This document shows positions 8,940 to 18,010 of a stretch of DNA of 64,000 nucleotides, piece after piece; within the stretch, counting starts at the first letter, position 1; each line of letters starts with the position of its first letter. This DNA comes from Candidatus Lustribacter telmatis (lineage in GTDB: Bacteria; Vulcanimicrobiota; Vulcanimicrobiia; Vulcanimicrobiales; Vulcanimicrobiaceae): NCBI GenBank assembly GCA_003164045.1, contig PLRU01000018.1:99078-163077 (forward strand). Reading direction: 5' to 3'. A program made the position numbers and the translations under genes. The notes below the pieces were generated by a model. It made no database searches and was not told the DNA's origin. It saw only the letters and a program-made list of their open reading frames with translations.

Positions 8940-10286
8940 ATGGAGACGATCGCGGCGATCGCGACCCCGCCGGGGCGCGGTGCGATCGCGATCGTTCGCT
9001 GCAGTGGACCCGACGCGCGGCAGATCGTCGCGCGCGTGTTTCGCAGCCGCGCGCCGCTGGCCGACCGCGTTGCGACGTACGGCGAAATCCTCGACGTCGA
9101 CGGTACGGTGCTCGATCGCGGCTTAGCGCTCGCGATGGATGCTCCGCGCACGGTGACGGGCGAAGACGTCGTGGAACTGCACGTGCACGGCAGTCCGGTC
9201 GTGGCGCGTGAAACGTTGCGCGCGCTATTGCACGCCGGCGCCCGCGCGGCCGGCCCGGGCGAGTTCACGCGCCGGGCGTTCCTCAACGGCAAACTCGACC
9301 TCAGCGCGGCCGAAGCCGTCGCCGATGTGATCGATGCCGAATCGCGCGCCGGTGCGCGCGCCGCGCAAGCGAACCTCACCGGCGGCTTGCGCGCGGCCAT
9401 CGACGCGATCGCGGCGCCGATCGCCACGGTGCTCGAAGAGCTCGCCGGCGCGATCGACTATCCCGACGAGGTGCCGGAGCCGGAACGCGGCGACGTGGAC
9501 GCGCGGATCGCCGTGCTCGACGTGCAGCTGGCGGCGCTGGTGGACGATTGGGAGCGCGGACGGCTCGTGCGCGAGGGCCTCACGCTCGCGATCGTCGGAC
9601 CGCCCAACGCCGGAAAGTCGTCGCTGCTCAACGCGCTGCTGGGCGAAGAGCGCGCGATCGTCGCCGCGATTGCCGGCACGACGCGCGATGTGATCGAAGA
9701 GCGCTTCTTCATCGACGGCATCGCGGTACGCGTCCTCGATACAGCCGGCTTGCGCGAGAGCGACGATCCGGTGGAACGCATCGGCATCGAACGCGCTCGC
9801 CGGGCCTTGGAGGGCGCCGCGGTCGCGCTGGTCGTCATCGACGGCGCGCGTCCGCTCGACGCCGACGCCCAAGCGGTCCTCGTTGCAACGCGCGAGCGGC
9901 CACGGGTGGTGCTGTTCAATAAAAGCGATCTCGGCCGCGCCGGCTTCGACGCGCGCGAAGCGCCCGAGGCGGATGCGTTACTGGGCAGCGTCCTCGATGC
10001 AGCAACGATCGCCGCGCTGCAGCGGGCCGTCGCGCACTCCGGCTGGGGCAGCGAGCACATCGATCTCACGCGTGCGCACCTCGCCTCCGCGCGTCAGGCG
10101 GACGCCGTCGCGCGCGCGCGCGAATCGCTGCAGCGCGTCCGTGCGACGCTCGATGCCGGCGATGCGCTGGATTTGATCGCGCCGGAATTGCTGGCAGCAA
10201 CCGCCGCACTCGGTGAAATCACCGGCGCGGTGGCCACCGAAGCGATTCTCGACGGCGTGTTCGCGCGTTTCTGCATCGGGAAATAG
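8940..10286 (+). CDS. mnmE: tRNA uridine-5-carboxymethylaminomethyl modification GTPase MnmE
   Basis: 448 aa. It works with MnmG to modify U34 of certain tRNAs. The N-terminal folate-binding domain starts METIAAIATPPGRGAIAIVRCSGP, with GEFTRRAFLNGKLDLSAAEAV at about residues 100-121. The embedded G domain has GPPNAGKSSLLNALLG, AGTTRDV, DTAGLR and NKSD. The C-terminus ends FCIGK with the conserved cysteine needed for function. The ATG begins right after the khpB stop. The partner mnmG lies about 5 kb away on the far side of an inserted operon; in many genomes the two are adjacent. Confidence 0.97.
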   Translation: METIAAIATPPGRGAIAIVRCSGPDARQIVARVFRSRAPLADRVATYGEILDVDGTVLDRGLALAMDAPRTVTGEDVVELHVHGSPVVARETLRALLHAGARAAGPGEFTRRAFLNGKLDLSAAEAVADVIDAESRAGARAAQANLTGGLRAAIDAIAAPIATVLEELAGAIDYPDEVPEPERGDVDARIAVLDVQLAALVDDWERGRLVREGLTLAIVGPPNAGKSSLLNALLGEERAIVAAIAGTTRDVIEERFFIDGIAVRVLDTAGLRESDDPVERIGIERARRALEGAAVALVVIDGARPLDADAQAVLVATRERPRVVLFNKSDLGRAGFDAREAPEADALLGSVLDAATIAALQRAVAHSGWGSEHIDLTRAHLASARQADAVARARESLQRVRATLDAGDALDLIAPELLAATAALGEITGAVATEAILDGVFARFCIGK

Positions 10287-10291
10287 CGCAG

Positions 10292-12181
10292 CTACCCGCC
10301 TTGGGTGTCGAGAAAGAGCTCGGTTGCAAACGCGATCAGAAACCCGATCGTCATACACGTCGTCGCCATGGCGGTGAGACCGCTCTGCTTGAGCACCGAC
10401 CACAATTCGCCGATGACGAACACGAGCGCGCCGATCGCGATTGCAAGGAACAGCACCGAGAGCACCGGTGAGTTGAACGTGTAGCCGACGACGGTGCCGA
10501 GGAACGTCGGGCCGCCGGCGATGAGGCCCGCAATACCGATCTGCGTCCAGCTCGGCACGTACTTGCCGATGAGCGGCGCCGCGACGCCGAAGCCTTCGGT
10601 TGCGTTGTGCAGCGCGAAGCCGACGATCAAGCCGATCGCAATCGCGGTGGCGCCGGACGCAGCCGACGCGCCGATGGCGAGGCCTTCGCCGAAGTTGTGC
10701 GCGCCGATGCCGATCGCGATGATCGCCGCGAGCACGAGCGGGTTTTCGGCTTTCTTTGCCGCGCGTTTGGTCATCATCGTGGCCGCGCTGCCAAGGCCGA
10801 CGAGTCCGGTCACGAGGCCGACGACGAACACGGAAATCAGCGCCGCCGGAAATGCGCCCGCGCCATTGTGCCACGCGGTGACGCTCTGCGAGATCGGTAT
10901 GATCGCGTTCTGCGCGATTTCGACGACCAGGTAGAGTAAGATCCCGATGGCGAGTGCGTTTAGCAGACCGACGGCGTACGGCGAGAGTTTGCGCGTGCGC
11001 GCAATCGGCAAGCCGACGAAGATCGTGAGTCCGGCGACGAGCCCGAGCAGGGTCGTCGTCATGAAATCCAGCGGCTGCTTCTTCGCCGGCATCACCATAC
11101 CGACGGCCATCGCGGGACCCATCGCGCTCAAACGGTTCGGTGCGCCGGCGTATTGGATTGCGGTGATGAGTCCCGCGGCCATGCCGCTAGCGTCTTCGGT
11201 GTGATCCATTACGTGGCAGTGCACGAGCCACGTGCCGGGTTGCTGATCGGCAGTCACGACGACGTCGACGCGTTGACCCGGCGAGAGTGCCACCGTGTCT
11301 TGCATGTCGCGCATCAGCACCGGTTGCGCATCGCGCGCAATCAGCTGCTGATAGTGACCGTGCGTGTGCATCGTGTGCGTGTCTTCGCCGGTCAAACTGA
11401 TCCAGCGAATGCGGAACCGCTCGCCGTGTTTGACGTTGAACGGCTGCGTCGCCGGATATTCTTTTCCGTTTAACGTCCAGTGATTTTCCGCTGCGCTCTG
11501 GATTTTCCAGCCGGTGATCAGCTCGACGAAATCGTGCGCGAGGTGTTGTTCTTCGGGGCGGGGATGTGCGGGGCGCACGATGATGGCGCCGTACAGTCCC
11601 GAATCCAACTGCGCTTCGTTGCCGTGCGTGTGATACATAAACGTGCCGGGCACGTCGGCGGTAAACCGGTACTGGTAGTGGCCGCCTTGCGGCACGGGCG
11701 CTTGCGAAATTCCGGGTACGCCGTCCATCGTTACCGGGATCTCGTGAATGCCGTGCAAGTGGATCGTATCGGGGTGCACCGAGTCGTTCGTATAATCGAT
11801 GACGACGCGATCGCCTTGATCGACGACCAGCACCGGGCCGGGCACGACGCCGTTGTACGTCGTCGCGAGAACCGTTAGCCCGGGCTTGAGCGCCCAGGGC
11901 GCGGTGCGCTCGACGATGTTGAACGTCTTCTGGTTGCCGCGTACGATGGGGATCGCTTCGACCGACCCGTCTTCCCGCGGGCGAACGGGCGATTCGCCCG
12001 GCGCCGCCGTCGCCGCCGGAAATGGGGCGACCAGCGGCTGCATGCCGATCGTGTTCGGGCTGACGCCCTGTGCGGCTACTGCTTCGTCGGCATCGGCGAG
12101 CGCCGCCGAGGCGTGCACGAAGCAAGCGAAGAGCACGGCCACGATGGCGGCGACAACGCGGGAGAACCGGATTATCTGCAA
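10292..12181 (-). CDS. Multicopper oxidase fused to a ZIP-family metal transporter
   Basis: 629 aa in one uninterrupted frame. Residues 1-30 are a signal peptide or N-terminal anchor. Residues ~75-345 form a cupredoxin-type multicopper oxidase with all four copper motifs: H141-L-H143, H184-T-H186, H269-x2-H272-x-H274 and H321-C-H323-x3-H327-x6-M334. Residues ~372-629 carry about seven or eight hydrophobic segments of a GufA-like ZIP transporter, with metal-site motifs HNFGEG (495-500) and HNATEG (525-530). The outward oxidase could change a metal's redox state at the mouth of the channel. Start is TTG at 12181-12179. It is the last gene of the solute-binding/Rieske/PdxA operon, 12 bp after the pdxA-like stop. 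Which metal is handled is unknown. Confidence 0.85.
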   Translation of the reverse strand: MQIIRFSRVVAAIVAVLFACFVHASAALADADEAVAAQGVSPNTIGMQPLVAPFPAATAAPGESPVRPREDGSVEAIPIVRGNQKTFNIVERTAPWALKPGLTVLATTYNGVVPGPVLVVDQGDRVVIDYTNDSVHPDTIHLHGIHEIPVTMDGVPGISQAPVPQGGHYQYRFTADVPGTFMYHTHGNEAQLDSGLYGAIIVRPAHPRPEEQHLAHDFVELITGWKIQSAAENHWTLNGKEYPATQPFNVKHGERFRIRWISLTGEDTHTMHTHGHYQQLIARDAQPVLMRDMQDTVALSPGQRVDVVVTADQQPGTWLVHCHVMDHTEDASGMAAGLITAIQYAGAPNRLSAMGPAMAVGMVMPAKKQPLDFMTTTLLGLVAGLTIFVGLPIARTRKLSPYAVGLLNALAIGILLYLVVEIAQNAIIPISQSVTAWHNGAGAFPAALISVFVVGLVTGLVGLGSAATMMTKRAAKKAENPLVLAAIIAIGIGAHNFGEGLAIGASAASGATAIAIGLIVGFALHNATEGFGVAAPLIGKYVPSWTQIGIAGLIAGGPTFLGTVVGYTFNSPVLSVLFLAIAIGALVFVIGELWSVLKQSGLTAMATTCMTIGFLIAFATELFLDTQGG

Positions 12182-12193
12182 TCGGGGGCCGGG

Positions 12194-13168
12194 CTAAAGT
12201 CCGGCGCCGCTGGCGAGGGAGGCGGCGGCGTTGAGGGCGGTTAGCATCGTGCCGTGCTGAGCCACGTTTTTCCCGGCAATGTCGAATGCCGACCCGTGCG
12301 GCGTGCCGACCCGGACGTACGGCAAGCCGATGAACACGGCGCACGCTTCCTCGACGTTGAGTTTGATTGCGATTTGGCCTTGATCGTGATACATCGCTAC
12401 GACGACGTCGAATTCGCCGTGCATCGCGCGGCGGAAGACGGTGTCGGGGGAGAGCGGGCCTTTGACGTCGAGGCCGCGGGTGCGCGCTTCGGCAACGGCG
12501 GGCGCGATTTCCTCGGCGTCTTCGGCCCCGGCCGCGTGGGGGTTGAGGCCGGCGACGGCGATGCGCGGTGCAGCGACGCCCCAGCGCTTGAGGGTTTCGC
12601 CGATGAGCATGATGACGTGGAGGACGTTGGCTTTGGTGACCATGGCGGGGATGTCGCGCATCATCACGTGTTCGCCGATGGGGATCATGCGCAGGCTGCC
12701 GGTCATGCGCAAGAGGAACGTGTTGGGCGGGTGCATCGACGGGATCGATTTTGGCAGGCCGGCGAGTTTGAACGAGCTGCTGTCGACGGGGGCGATGATG
12801 AAGCCGTCGATGCTGCCGGCTTCGGCCCACGCGACGGCGCGGTCGATCCAGCCGGCCGTGGCGCGGCCGCCGGCGGCGCTGGGTTCGCCGAGGGTGTAGT
12901 CGCCGAGCTTGATCGTGCTGTCGTCGAAGACGGGGATGGTGGCGCCGGTCATGGCCCGAGCTTCCGCTGCATCGGAGACGCGTTGGAACGTGATGTCGAG
13001 GCCGGAGGTGCGGGCGGTGTCGACGATGCCGTCGTGGTTGCCGATGAGCATGACGCGGCTGCGGCGTTGGGGTTCGCCGGTGGCGAGGGCTTTGACCGAG
13101 ATTTCCGTGCCGACGCCGGAGGGGTCGCCGATGGCAACCGCTAGGAGCGGGGCTTCAGAATTTGGCAA
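12194..13168 (-). CDS. PdxA-family NAD-dependent dehydrogenase
   Basis: 324 aa. Family motifs are GDPSGVGTEI at residues 14-23, LNPHAAG (metal-binding His), AMYHDQGQIAIK and GTPHGSAFDIAGKN. PdxA oxidises 4-phosphohydroxy-threonine in vitamin B6 synthesis. Close relatives act on phospho-threonate or erythronate, or, as TphB, on the cis-dihydrodiol of terephthalate. It overlaps the Rieske oxygenase by 14 nt, and no other B6 gene is nearby. A dihydrodiol dehydrogenase role is therefore at least as likely as true PdxA. Family is certain, substrate is inference. Confidence 0.85.
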   Translation of the reverse strand: MPNSEAPLLAVAIGDPSGVGTEISVKALATGEPQRRSRVMLIGNHDGIVDTARTSGLDITFQRVSDAAEARAMTGATIPVFDDSTIKLGDYTLGEPSAAGGRATAGWIDRAVAWAEAGSIDGFIIAPVDSSSFKLAGLPKSIPSMHPPNTFLLRMTGSLRMIPIGEHVMMRDIPAMVTKANVLHVIMLIGETLKRWGVAAPRIAVAGLNPHAAGAEDAEEIAPAVAEARTRGLDVKGPLSPDTVFRRAMHGEFDVVVAMYHDQGQIAIKLNVEEACAVFIGLPYVRVGTPHGSAFDIAGKNVAQHGTMLTALNAAASLASGAGL

Positions 13169-14429
13169 CGTAGTCGTCTTTCGTCGCGTCGCGCCATTCG
13201 ATGTCGCTCGGGACTATGCGATCGACGGAGCGGACGTTGCGGTAGGTTTGCGGATCGATCGCGCGCAGCGTTCCGCCGTTCTCCATCGCGTCGAGCGATT
13301 CGAACAGCATCTGACGCAGCGTGATGATCGCGCGGTCGGTCGTGCCGAGGTGTTCTTTGGTGCGGTCGACGATTGCGCCCATACCTTCTTGCAGCGCGAA
13401 ATCTTGCGTGTTGATGCCCTCGATGCCGGTCATCGTTTCGTATTTCTGGCGCTTGCGGTCGATGCCGTAATCGTTGCTGCGATTGAGCTTTGAGATGTAG
13501 TTCGCATCGAGATAGTCGCCGCGGCCGAGACGCGTTTCGGCGTTGTGGGCTTGTTCGCGCGAGAGCGGGCGCGCGGGATCGTGCGAGTACATGAAGTTGT
13601 AGATCCACGTCGTATGATCGTCGATCGGGATCCAGATGTGGCCGTCGATCGTCGGGACTTCATCGCCCTTTTCGCGGAAGCCGAAGCTGCCTTCGACGGC
13701 AGCGCGCATGTGGAACGACGGCATGATCCAGTGGTAGCCGCGCACCCAGTTGTGGCTCGAGCGGTGACGCACGCCGGCATACGTGAAGCCGTAGTCGGTT
13801 TTCTCGAGGTGGATGTGCGCAACGAGCGAGTCGTAGTTGTTGAGGAACGTGCGGTCGCCGATGTTCATGTTGTGCATGATCGACGCGTGCGTGGGGTCGA
13901 TTCCGCCTTCGAGCGCTTGCAAGAAATTGCAGTCCTCAAATGATTTCGAAACGACGCGGTGACCGGGTGAGGTGCGGAGCACTTCGTGATCGGGCGGCGG
14001 CGGTTGCAGTTCCGGCGGCCCGAGGTACGCCCAGATCATGTCGCCGCCTTCCCACGTCGGGTAGGCGTCGATCGTGACTTTCGTTTTGAAGAGACTGTCC
14101 GGCGGTTCGGACGGCATGTCGGTGCACGCACCGGTGCGATCGAACTTCCAGCCGTGATAGACGCAGCGCAAGCCGCACTCTTCGTTGCGGCCGAAGAACA
14201 TCGGCGCGCGGCGGTGCGGGCAGAACGCGCCGACGAGCGCGACCACGCCGTCGGTATCGCGGAAGGCGATCAGATCTTCGCCGAGCAGCCGCACGCGCTT
14301 CGGGGGACCGTCGGCGTCCGGAACTTCTTCCGCGAGCAATGCCGGCAGCCAGTAGCGGCGGAATAGGTTGCCCATCGGAGTTCCGGGACCAACTCGGGTC
14401 AGGCGCTCGTTGTCGGCGGGTGAAAGCAT
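13155..14429 (-). CDS. Rieske ring-hydroxylating oxygenase, phthalate 4,5-dioxygenase-like
   Basis: 424 aa. The [2Fe-2S] Rieske centre is C70-P-H72 and C89-V-Y-H92. The mononuclear iron site is in GGIDPTHASIMH, with H181 and H186. The N-terminus (NERLTRVGPGTPMGNLFRRY) and the run around the Rieske site resemble phthalate 4,5-dioxygenase terminal oxygenases. The enzyme would dihydroxylate or demethylate an aromatic acid using electrons from a reductase, which is not encoded nearby. It lies 12 bp after the solute-binding protein and overlaps the PdxA-like gene, suggesting uptake, oxygenation and rearomatisation in one operon. The exact substrate is unknown. Confidence 0.88.
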   Translation of the reverse strand: MLSPADNERLTRVGPGTPMGNLFRRYWLPALLAEEVPDADGPPKRVRLLGEDLIAFRDTDGVVALVGAFCPHRRAPMFFGRNEECGLRCVYHGWKFDRTGACTDMPSEPPDSLFKTKVTIDAYPTWEGGDMIWAYLGPPELQPPPPDHEVLRTSPGHRVVSKSFEDCNFLQALEGGIDPTHASIMHNMNIGDRTFLNNYDSLVAHIHLEKTDYGFTYAGVRHRSSHNWVRGYHWIMPSFHMRAAVEGSFGFREKGDEVPTIDGHIWIPIDDHTTWIYNFMYSHDPARPLSREQAHNAETRLGRGDYLDANYISKLNRSNDYGIDRKRQKYETMTGIEGINTQDFALQEGMGAIVDRTKEHLGTTDRAIITLRQMLFESLDAMENGGTLRAIDPQTYRNVRSVDRIVPSDIEWRDATKDDYVAKF

Positions 14430-14441
14430 CGCGTCGTGTCC

Positions 14442-15395
14442 TTAGTGGAGTGCGGGCGGATAGATGAGGTCGTGAACGTCGAAGGCGGTCGGAATCATTT
14501 TATAGCGCGCTTGGATGTCGATGAGCGATTGCATTTGGGCGACGTTGAAACGCACGCCTTGCGGGATGCGCGTGGTCATTGCCGGCACCGAGTCGAGCTT
14601 CATGAATTTCGCCACCAAGTCGGCGGTTTCGGCGTGGTGGCCGTTCACGTAGGTCGACGCTTCACGCATCGCGCGCATGAAGTGCTCGACCGTATCGGGA
14701 TGTTTGGCCGCGAAATCGGCCGACGTGAACCAGGTGGATTGCATGAAGTGCGTTCCGAGTGCGCTCGAGGGGTCACCGATCACGCGGATCTTGGGATCGG
14801 CCAGCGCGACCTGATAGTAGGGCTGCACGACGATCGCTGCGTCGATGCGGCCGGTGATGACCGCGGCGCCGGCTTGGCTCATCGGAATTTCGGTGAGCTT
14901 GATCGTCGTCGAATCGCCGCCGTGCGCGTCGGTCCATGCGCGCGACGCGAGCGAGAAGAAATCGTTGAGCGCCGAGACGCCCATGGTTTTGCCGTCGAGG
15001 TCGGCGCCGGTCTTGAGGGGGCCGTCGGCGCGCACGATCAAGCCGATTTGCGCGGGCAGGTTGATGTCGTATTCACCGCCGGGCGCGATGGCGACCAGCG
15101 GCACGCCCCGGACGTGCGCTGCGCAGAGCGACGTGATGCTCGATTTGCCCAGTTCGAAGGCGCCGCCGACAACGCCGGCCGCAACCGCTGAGCCGCTCGT
15201 GGCGCGCTGCAAGTCGGCGTCGATCCCGAAGCGGCGAAAGACACCGCCCGTCATCGCGTAGAGAAACGGCGTCACGTCGTCGTCGATCGACGAGGCGGCA
15301 TGAATCGCTGCCGGCGAGGCAGCCGCCGGCGCCGCAACCGGCCGCCCGGCTGCGCACAGCGCTCCCAGCGCGGAGAGGAAAACGCGCCGCTCCAT
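14442..15395 (-). CDS. ABC-type substrate-binding protein (NMT1/SsuA-like)
   Basis: 317 aa from ATG 15395. An ERRVFLSALGALCAAG signal with twin arginines suggests Tat export. The rest follows the NMT1/TauA/SsuA periplasmic-binding fold (VTPFLYAMTGGVFRRFGIDADL, then GKTMGVSALNDFFSLASRAW). These proteins deliver sulfonates, aromatic acids or pyrimidine precursors to an ABC permease. No permease or ATPase gene is present here. It is the first gene of the operon with the Rieske oxygenase. An ATG ten codons further upstream is possible, but the chosen start places the charged region right before the hydrophobic core. Confidence 0.82.
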   Translation of the reverse strand: MERRVFLSALGALCAAGRPVAAPAAASPAAIHAASSIDDDVTPFLYAMTGGVFRRFGIDADLQRATSGSAVAAGVVGGAFELGKSSITSLCAAHVRGVPLVAIAPGGEYDINLPAQIGLIVRADGPLKTGADLDGKTMGVSALNDFFSLASRAWTDAHGGDSTTIKLTEIPMSQAGAAVITGRIDAAIVVQPYYQVALADPKIRVIGDPSSALGTHFMQSTWFTSADFAAKHPDTVEHFMRAMREASTYVNGHHAETADLVAKFMKLDSVPAMTTRIPQGVRFNVAQMQSLIDIQARYKMIPTAFDVHDLIYPPALH

Positions 15396-15448
15396 ACCGG
15401 CGCGATTACGCAGTGGACGATGCAATCCTAGCGAATGTTATGCGCCGT

Positions 15449-17317
15449 ATGAGTTCACCGCGCCGGGATGCCGCCGTGATTGTCGTCGGCGGCGGACACG
15501 CGGGGTTCGAAGCCGCCCTAGCCGCCGCGCGCCTCGGCGCGGAAACGCTGCTGGTGACCGGCGATCCGGAGCGGGTCTGCACGCTTGCCTGCAACCCGTC
15601 GATCGGCGGGAGTGCGAAGGGTCAACTCGTGCGCGAAATCGATGCGCTCGGCGGCGAGATGGCGCGCGTCGCGGACGCGACCGCGCTCCACGCTCGCTTC
15701 CTCAACGAGTCGAAGGGGCCGTCGGTGCGGGCGCTGCGCGTGCTCGCCGACAAGCCCGGCTACGTGAATGCGGCGCGCGCCGTACTGGCCGCGACGCCCA
15801 ATCTGACCGTGGTGACCGGCATGGCCGAGGATCTGCTCCTCGACGGCGCGGCGGTTGCCGGGGTGGTGCTGGGCGACGGGCGGACGCTTCGGGCGCCGAA
15901 CGTGGTGCTGGCGACCGGGACGTTTCTCGGCGGCAAGACGTTCCGTGGCGATGAGGTGCGCTCCGAGGGGCGGTTCGGCGAGGCGCCGGCGCTCGGGCTC
16001 TCGGGAACGCTGGCGCGGCTGGGCTTTCCGCTCGGCCGGCTGAAAACCGGAACGCCGCCGCGGATCGACCGGACGTCGGTCGACTTCGGGGCGATGGTGG
16101 AGCAGCGGCCGAGCGGCGTGCCGCTGGCGTTTTCGTTCGGCGCCCCGCGCGGGTTCGCGGGGCCGCAGCTCTCGTGCTGGGTTGTGCTTACCAACGACGA
16201 TACGCACCGTATTGTCCGGGAGAACTTGCACCGCTCGCCGCTCTACGGTCTCGATCTGATCCGGGGCATCGGGCCGCGCTACTGTCCGTCGATCGAAGAC
16301 AAGGTCATCAAGTTCGCGCACAACCCGACGCACCAAGTGTTTATCGAACCCGAGGGCTGGGACGAGCCGACGCTCTATGTCGGCGGGTTTTCGACATCGT
16401 TGCCGGCCGAGGTGCAACTCGCGATGTTGCAGACGTTGCCGGGGCTTGCGAACGTGCGCATGTTGCGCGCGGGCTATGCGGTTGAATACGATTTCGTGCA
16501 GCCGACCGAACTCGATCCGAGTCTGGAAACCCGTCGTGTTGCTGGATTATTTCACTGTGGCCAACTCAACGGAACGTCGGGTTATGAAGAAGCCGCAGCG
16601 CAAGGAGTGATCGCTGGAATCAACGCTGCACGGCGCGCGGCGGGACGCGAACCGTTGCGGCTCGGACGTGAAACCTCATACATAGGCACCTTAATTGACG
16701 ATCTTGTTACGCGCGGCGTCGATGAGCCGTATCGCATGATGACGTCGCGTGCGGAGCACCGCGTGATCTTGCGGCACGACAATGCCGATCAGCGGCTGAC
16801 GCCGATCGGCCGCGAGATCGGGCTGATCGGCGATGAGCGCTGGGCCGGGTACTCTGACGAGCAATCGGCGATCGCCGCGGCGCGTTCGGCAGCCGGGCGT
16901 GTGAAGGTTGGCGGACAGACGATCGGCGAGGCGGTCATGCCGCCGGGATCGACGGTGGCCGACGTGCTGCGACGGCCCGACGTGCGCTTTGGCGATGTTG
17001 CCGGCCTTGTGAGCGGCGTTCCGCACGCGATCGGCGAGCGGTTGGAGACGGAAATCAAGATGGCCGGCTACGTCGGACGCCAGGAAGCGGCCATCGCTCG
17101 CGCCGCCGCCGACGAATCGAGCCTGATACCGGCGGATTTTGACTATCGCGGCGTCGCAGCGCTCTCGCTCGAAGCCCGCGACAAGCTCTCGCGCCTACGC
17201 CCGCGTACGTTGGGAGCAGCGGGGCGCGTTCCGGGCATTACACCGGCGGATCTAGCCGTCCTGAGCGTGGTGCTGCATCGACGCGTGGATGCACGCACAC
17301 CGGTCGCCGCAGGCTAG
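15449..17317 (+). CDS. mnmG: tRNA uridine-5-carboxymethylaminomethyl modification enzyme MnmG
   Basis: About 622 aa. FAD-binding partner of MnmE in U34 tRNA modification. The dinucleotide-binding motif is VIVVGGGHAGFEAALAAARLGA, then CNPSIGGSAKGQLVREIDALGG. The GidA signatures GPRYCPSIEDKVIKF and VEYDFVQPTELDPSLETR follow, with the C-terminal helical domain to the end. ATGs at 15413, 15440 and 15449 are in frame. 15449 gives the usual short N-terminus (MSSPRRDAAVIVVGGG), but no ribosome-binding site supports any of them. It is divergent from the preceding solute-binding protein operon. Confidence 0.95.
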   Translation: MSSPRRDAAVIVVGGGHAGFEAALAAARLGAETLLVTGDPERVCTLACNPSIGGSAKGQLVREIDALGGEMARVADATALHARFLNESKGPSVRALRVLADKPGYVNAARAVLAATPNLTVVTGMAEDLLLDGAAVAGVVLGDGRTLRAPNVVLATGTFLGGKTFRGDEVRSEGRFGEAPALGLSGTLARLGFPLGRLKTGTPPRIDRTSVDFGAMVEQRPSGVPLAFSFGAPRGFAGPQLSCWVVLTNDDTHRIVRENLHRSPLYGLDLIRGIGPRYCPSIEDKVIKFAHNPTHQVFIEPEGWDEPTLYVGGFSTSLPAEVQLAMLQTLPGLANVRMLRAGYAVEYDFVQPTELDPSLETRRVAGLFHCGQLNGTSGYEEAAAQGVIAGINAARRAAGREPLRLGRETSYIGTLIDDLVTRGVDEPYRMMTSRAEHRVILRHDNADQRLTPIGREIGLIGDERWAGYSDEQSAIAAARSAAGRVKVGGQTIGEAVMPPGSTVADVLRRPDVRFGDVAGLVSGVPHAIGERLETEIKMAGYVGRQEAAIARAAADESSLIPADFDYRGVAALSLEARDKLSRLRPRTLGAAGRVPGITPADLAVLSVVLHRRVDARTPVAAG

Positions 17318-17318
17318 A

Positions 17319-18002
17319 ATGGCTGAGGAACACGATGAGCTTGCCGCAGCGTTGGCTGCCGCCGGCATTGCGGCGGCCTTGGCGGATCGCTTGGCTGTGT
17401 ATGGCGCGCTGCTGCTCGAAGCAAACCGTAACGTGAATCTCACCGGGGCGAAGGACGTTGCGGCGCTCGTTCCTCATCTGCTGGATGCCCTCACCCTGGC
17501 TGATGACGTTAGCGAGAGCCTGGTGGACGTTGGTTCCGGCGGTGGCTTGCCGGGCATCCCCCTGGCGATCGCGACGGGAGCCCGCGTCCTGCTCGTCGAG
17601 CCGACGGCAAAAAAGGCCGCTTTTCTCGCCCGGGCGCTGCGCGAATGCGGGCTGGCCGGCGAGGCCATCGCCGAGCGGGCCGAAGTGGCCGCTCGAGATA
17701 CGCGCTTTCGCGAGCAGTTTGCCTTCGCAACTGCCCGGGCGGTGGCCAGTGCGCCCACCGTGGCAGAGCTGACGGTACCGTTCTTGCGGCTGGGCGGGCG
17801 CGCTTTGCTTCAGCGGACGATTATGGAACCCCGTGAGCGCCAGGCGCTGGAAGATGCAGCGCCGATGCTCGGCGCGTTCGTGCGCGAGGAGCGCGAGCTG
17901 GACGGCGAGCGCCGTATCCTGGTCCTGGAGAAGCGGACCCCCACCGAGCAACGCTTCCCTCGCCGAAACGGCGTGCCGGAGAAGCGTCCGCTCTGTTTAT
18001 AA
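17319..18002 (+). CDS. rsmG: 16S rRNA (guanine-527 N7)-methyltransferase RsmG
   Basis: 227 aa. SAM-dependent methyltransferase acting on the 530 loop of 16S rRNA; loss in other bacteria gives low-level streptomycin resistance. SAM motif I is VDVGSGGGLPGIPLAIA. NVNLTGAKD lies before it, with LVEPTAKKAAFL and FATARAVAS after it. The ATG is one base after the mnmG stop, the conserved gidA-gidB pairing. A short in-frame extension to 17289 would overlap mnmG and is not needed. Confidence 0.95.
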   Translation: MAEEHDELAAALAAAGIAAALADRLAVYGALLLEANRNVNLTGAKDVAALVPHLLDALTLADDVSESLVDVGSGGGLPGIPLAIATGARVLLVEPTAKKAAFLARALRECGLAGEAIAERAEVAARDTRFREQFAFATARAVASAPTVAELTVPFLRLGGRALLQRTIMEPRERQALEDAAPMLGAFVREERELDGERRILVLEKRTPTEQRFPRRNGVPEKRPLCL

Positions 18003-18010
18003 GGGACCAA

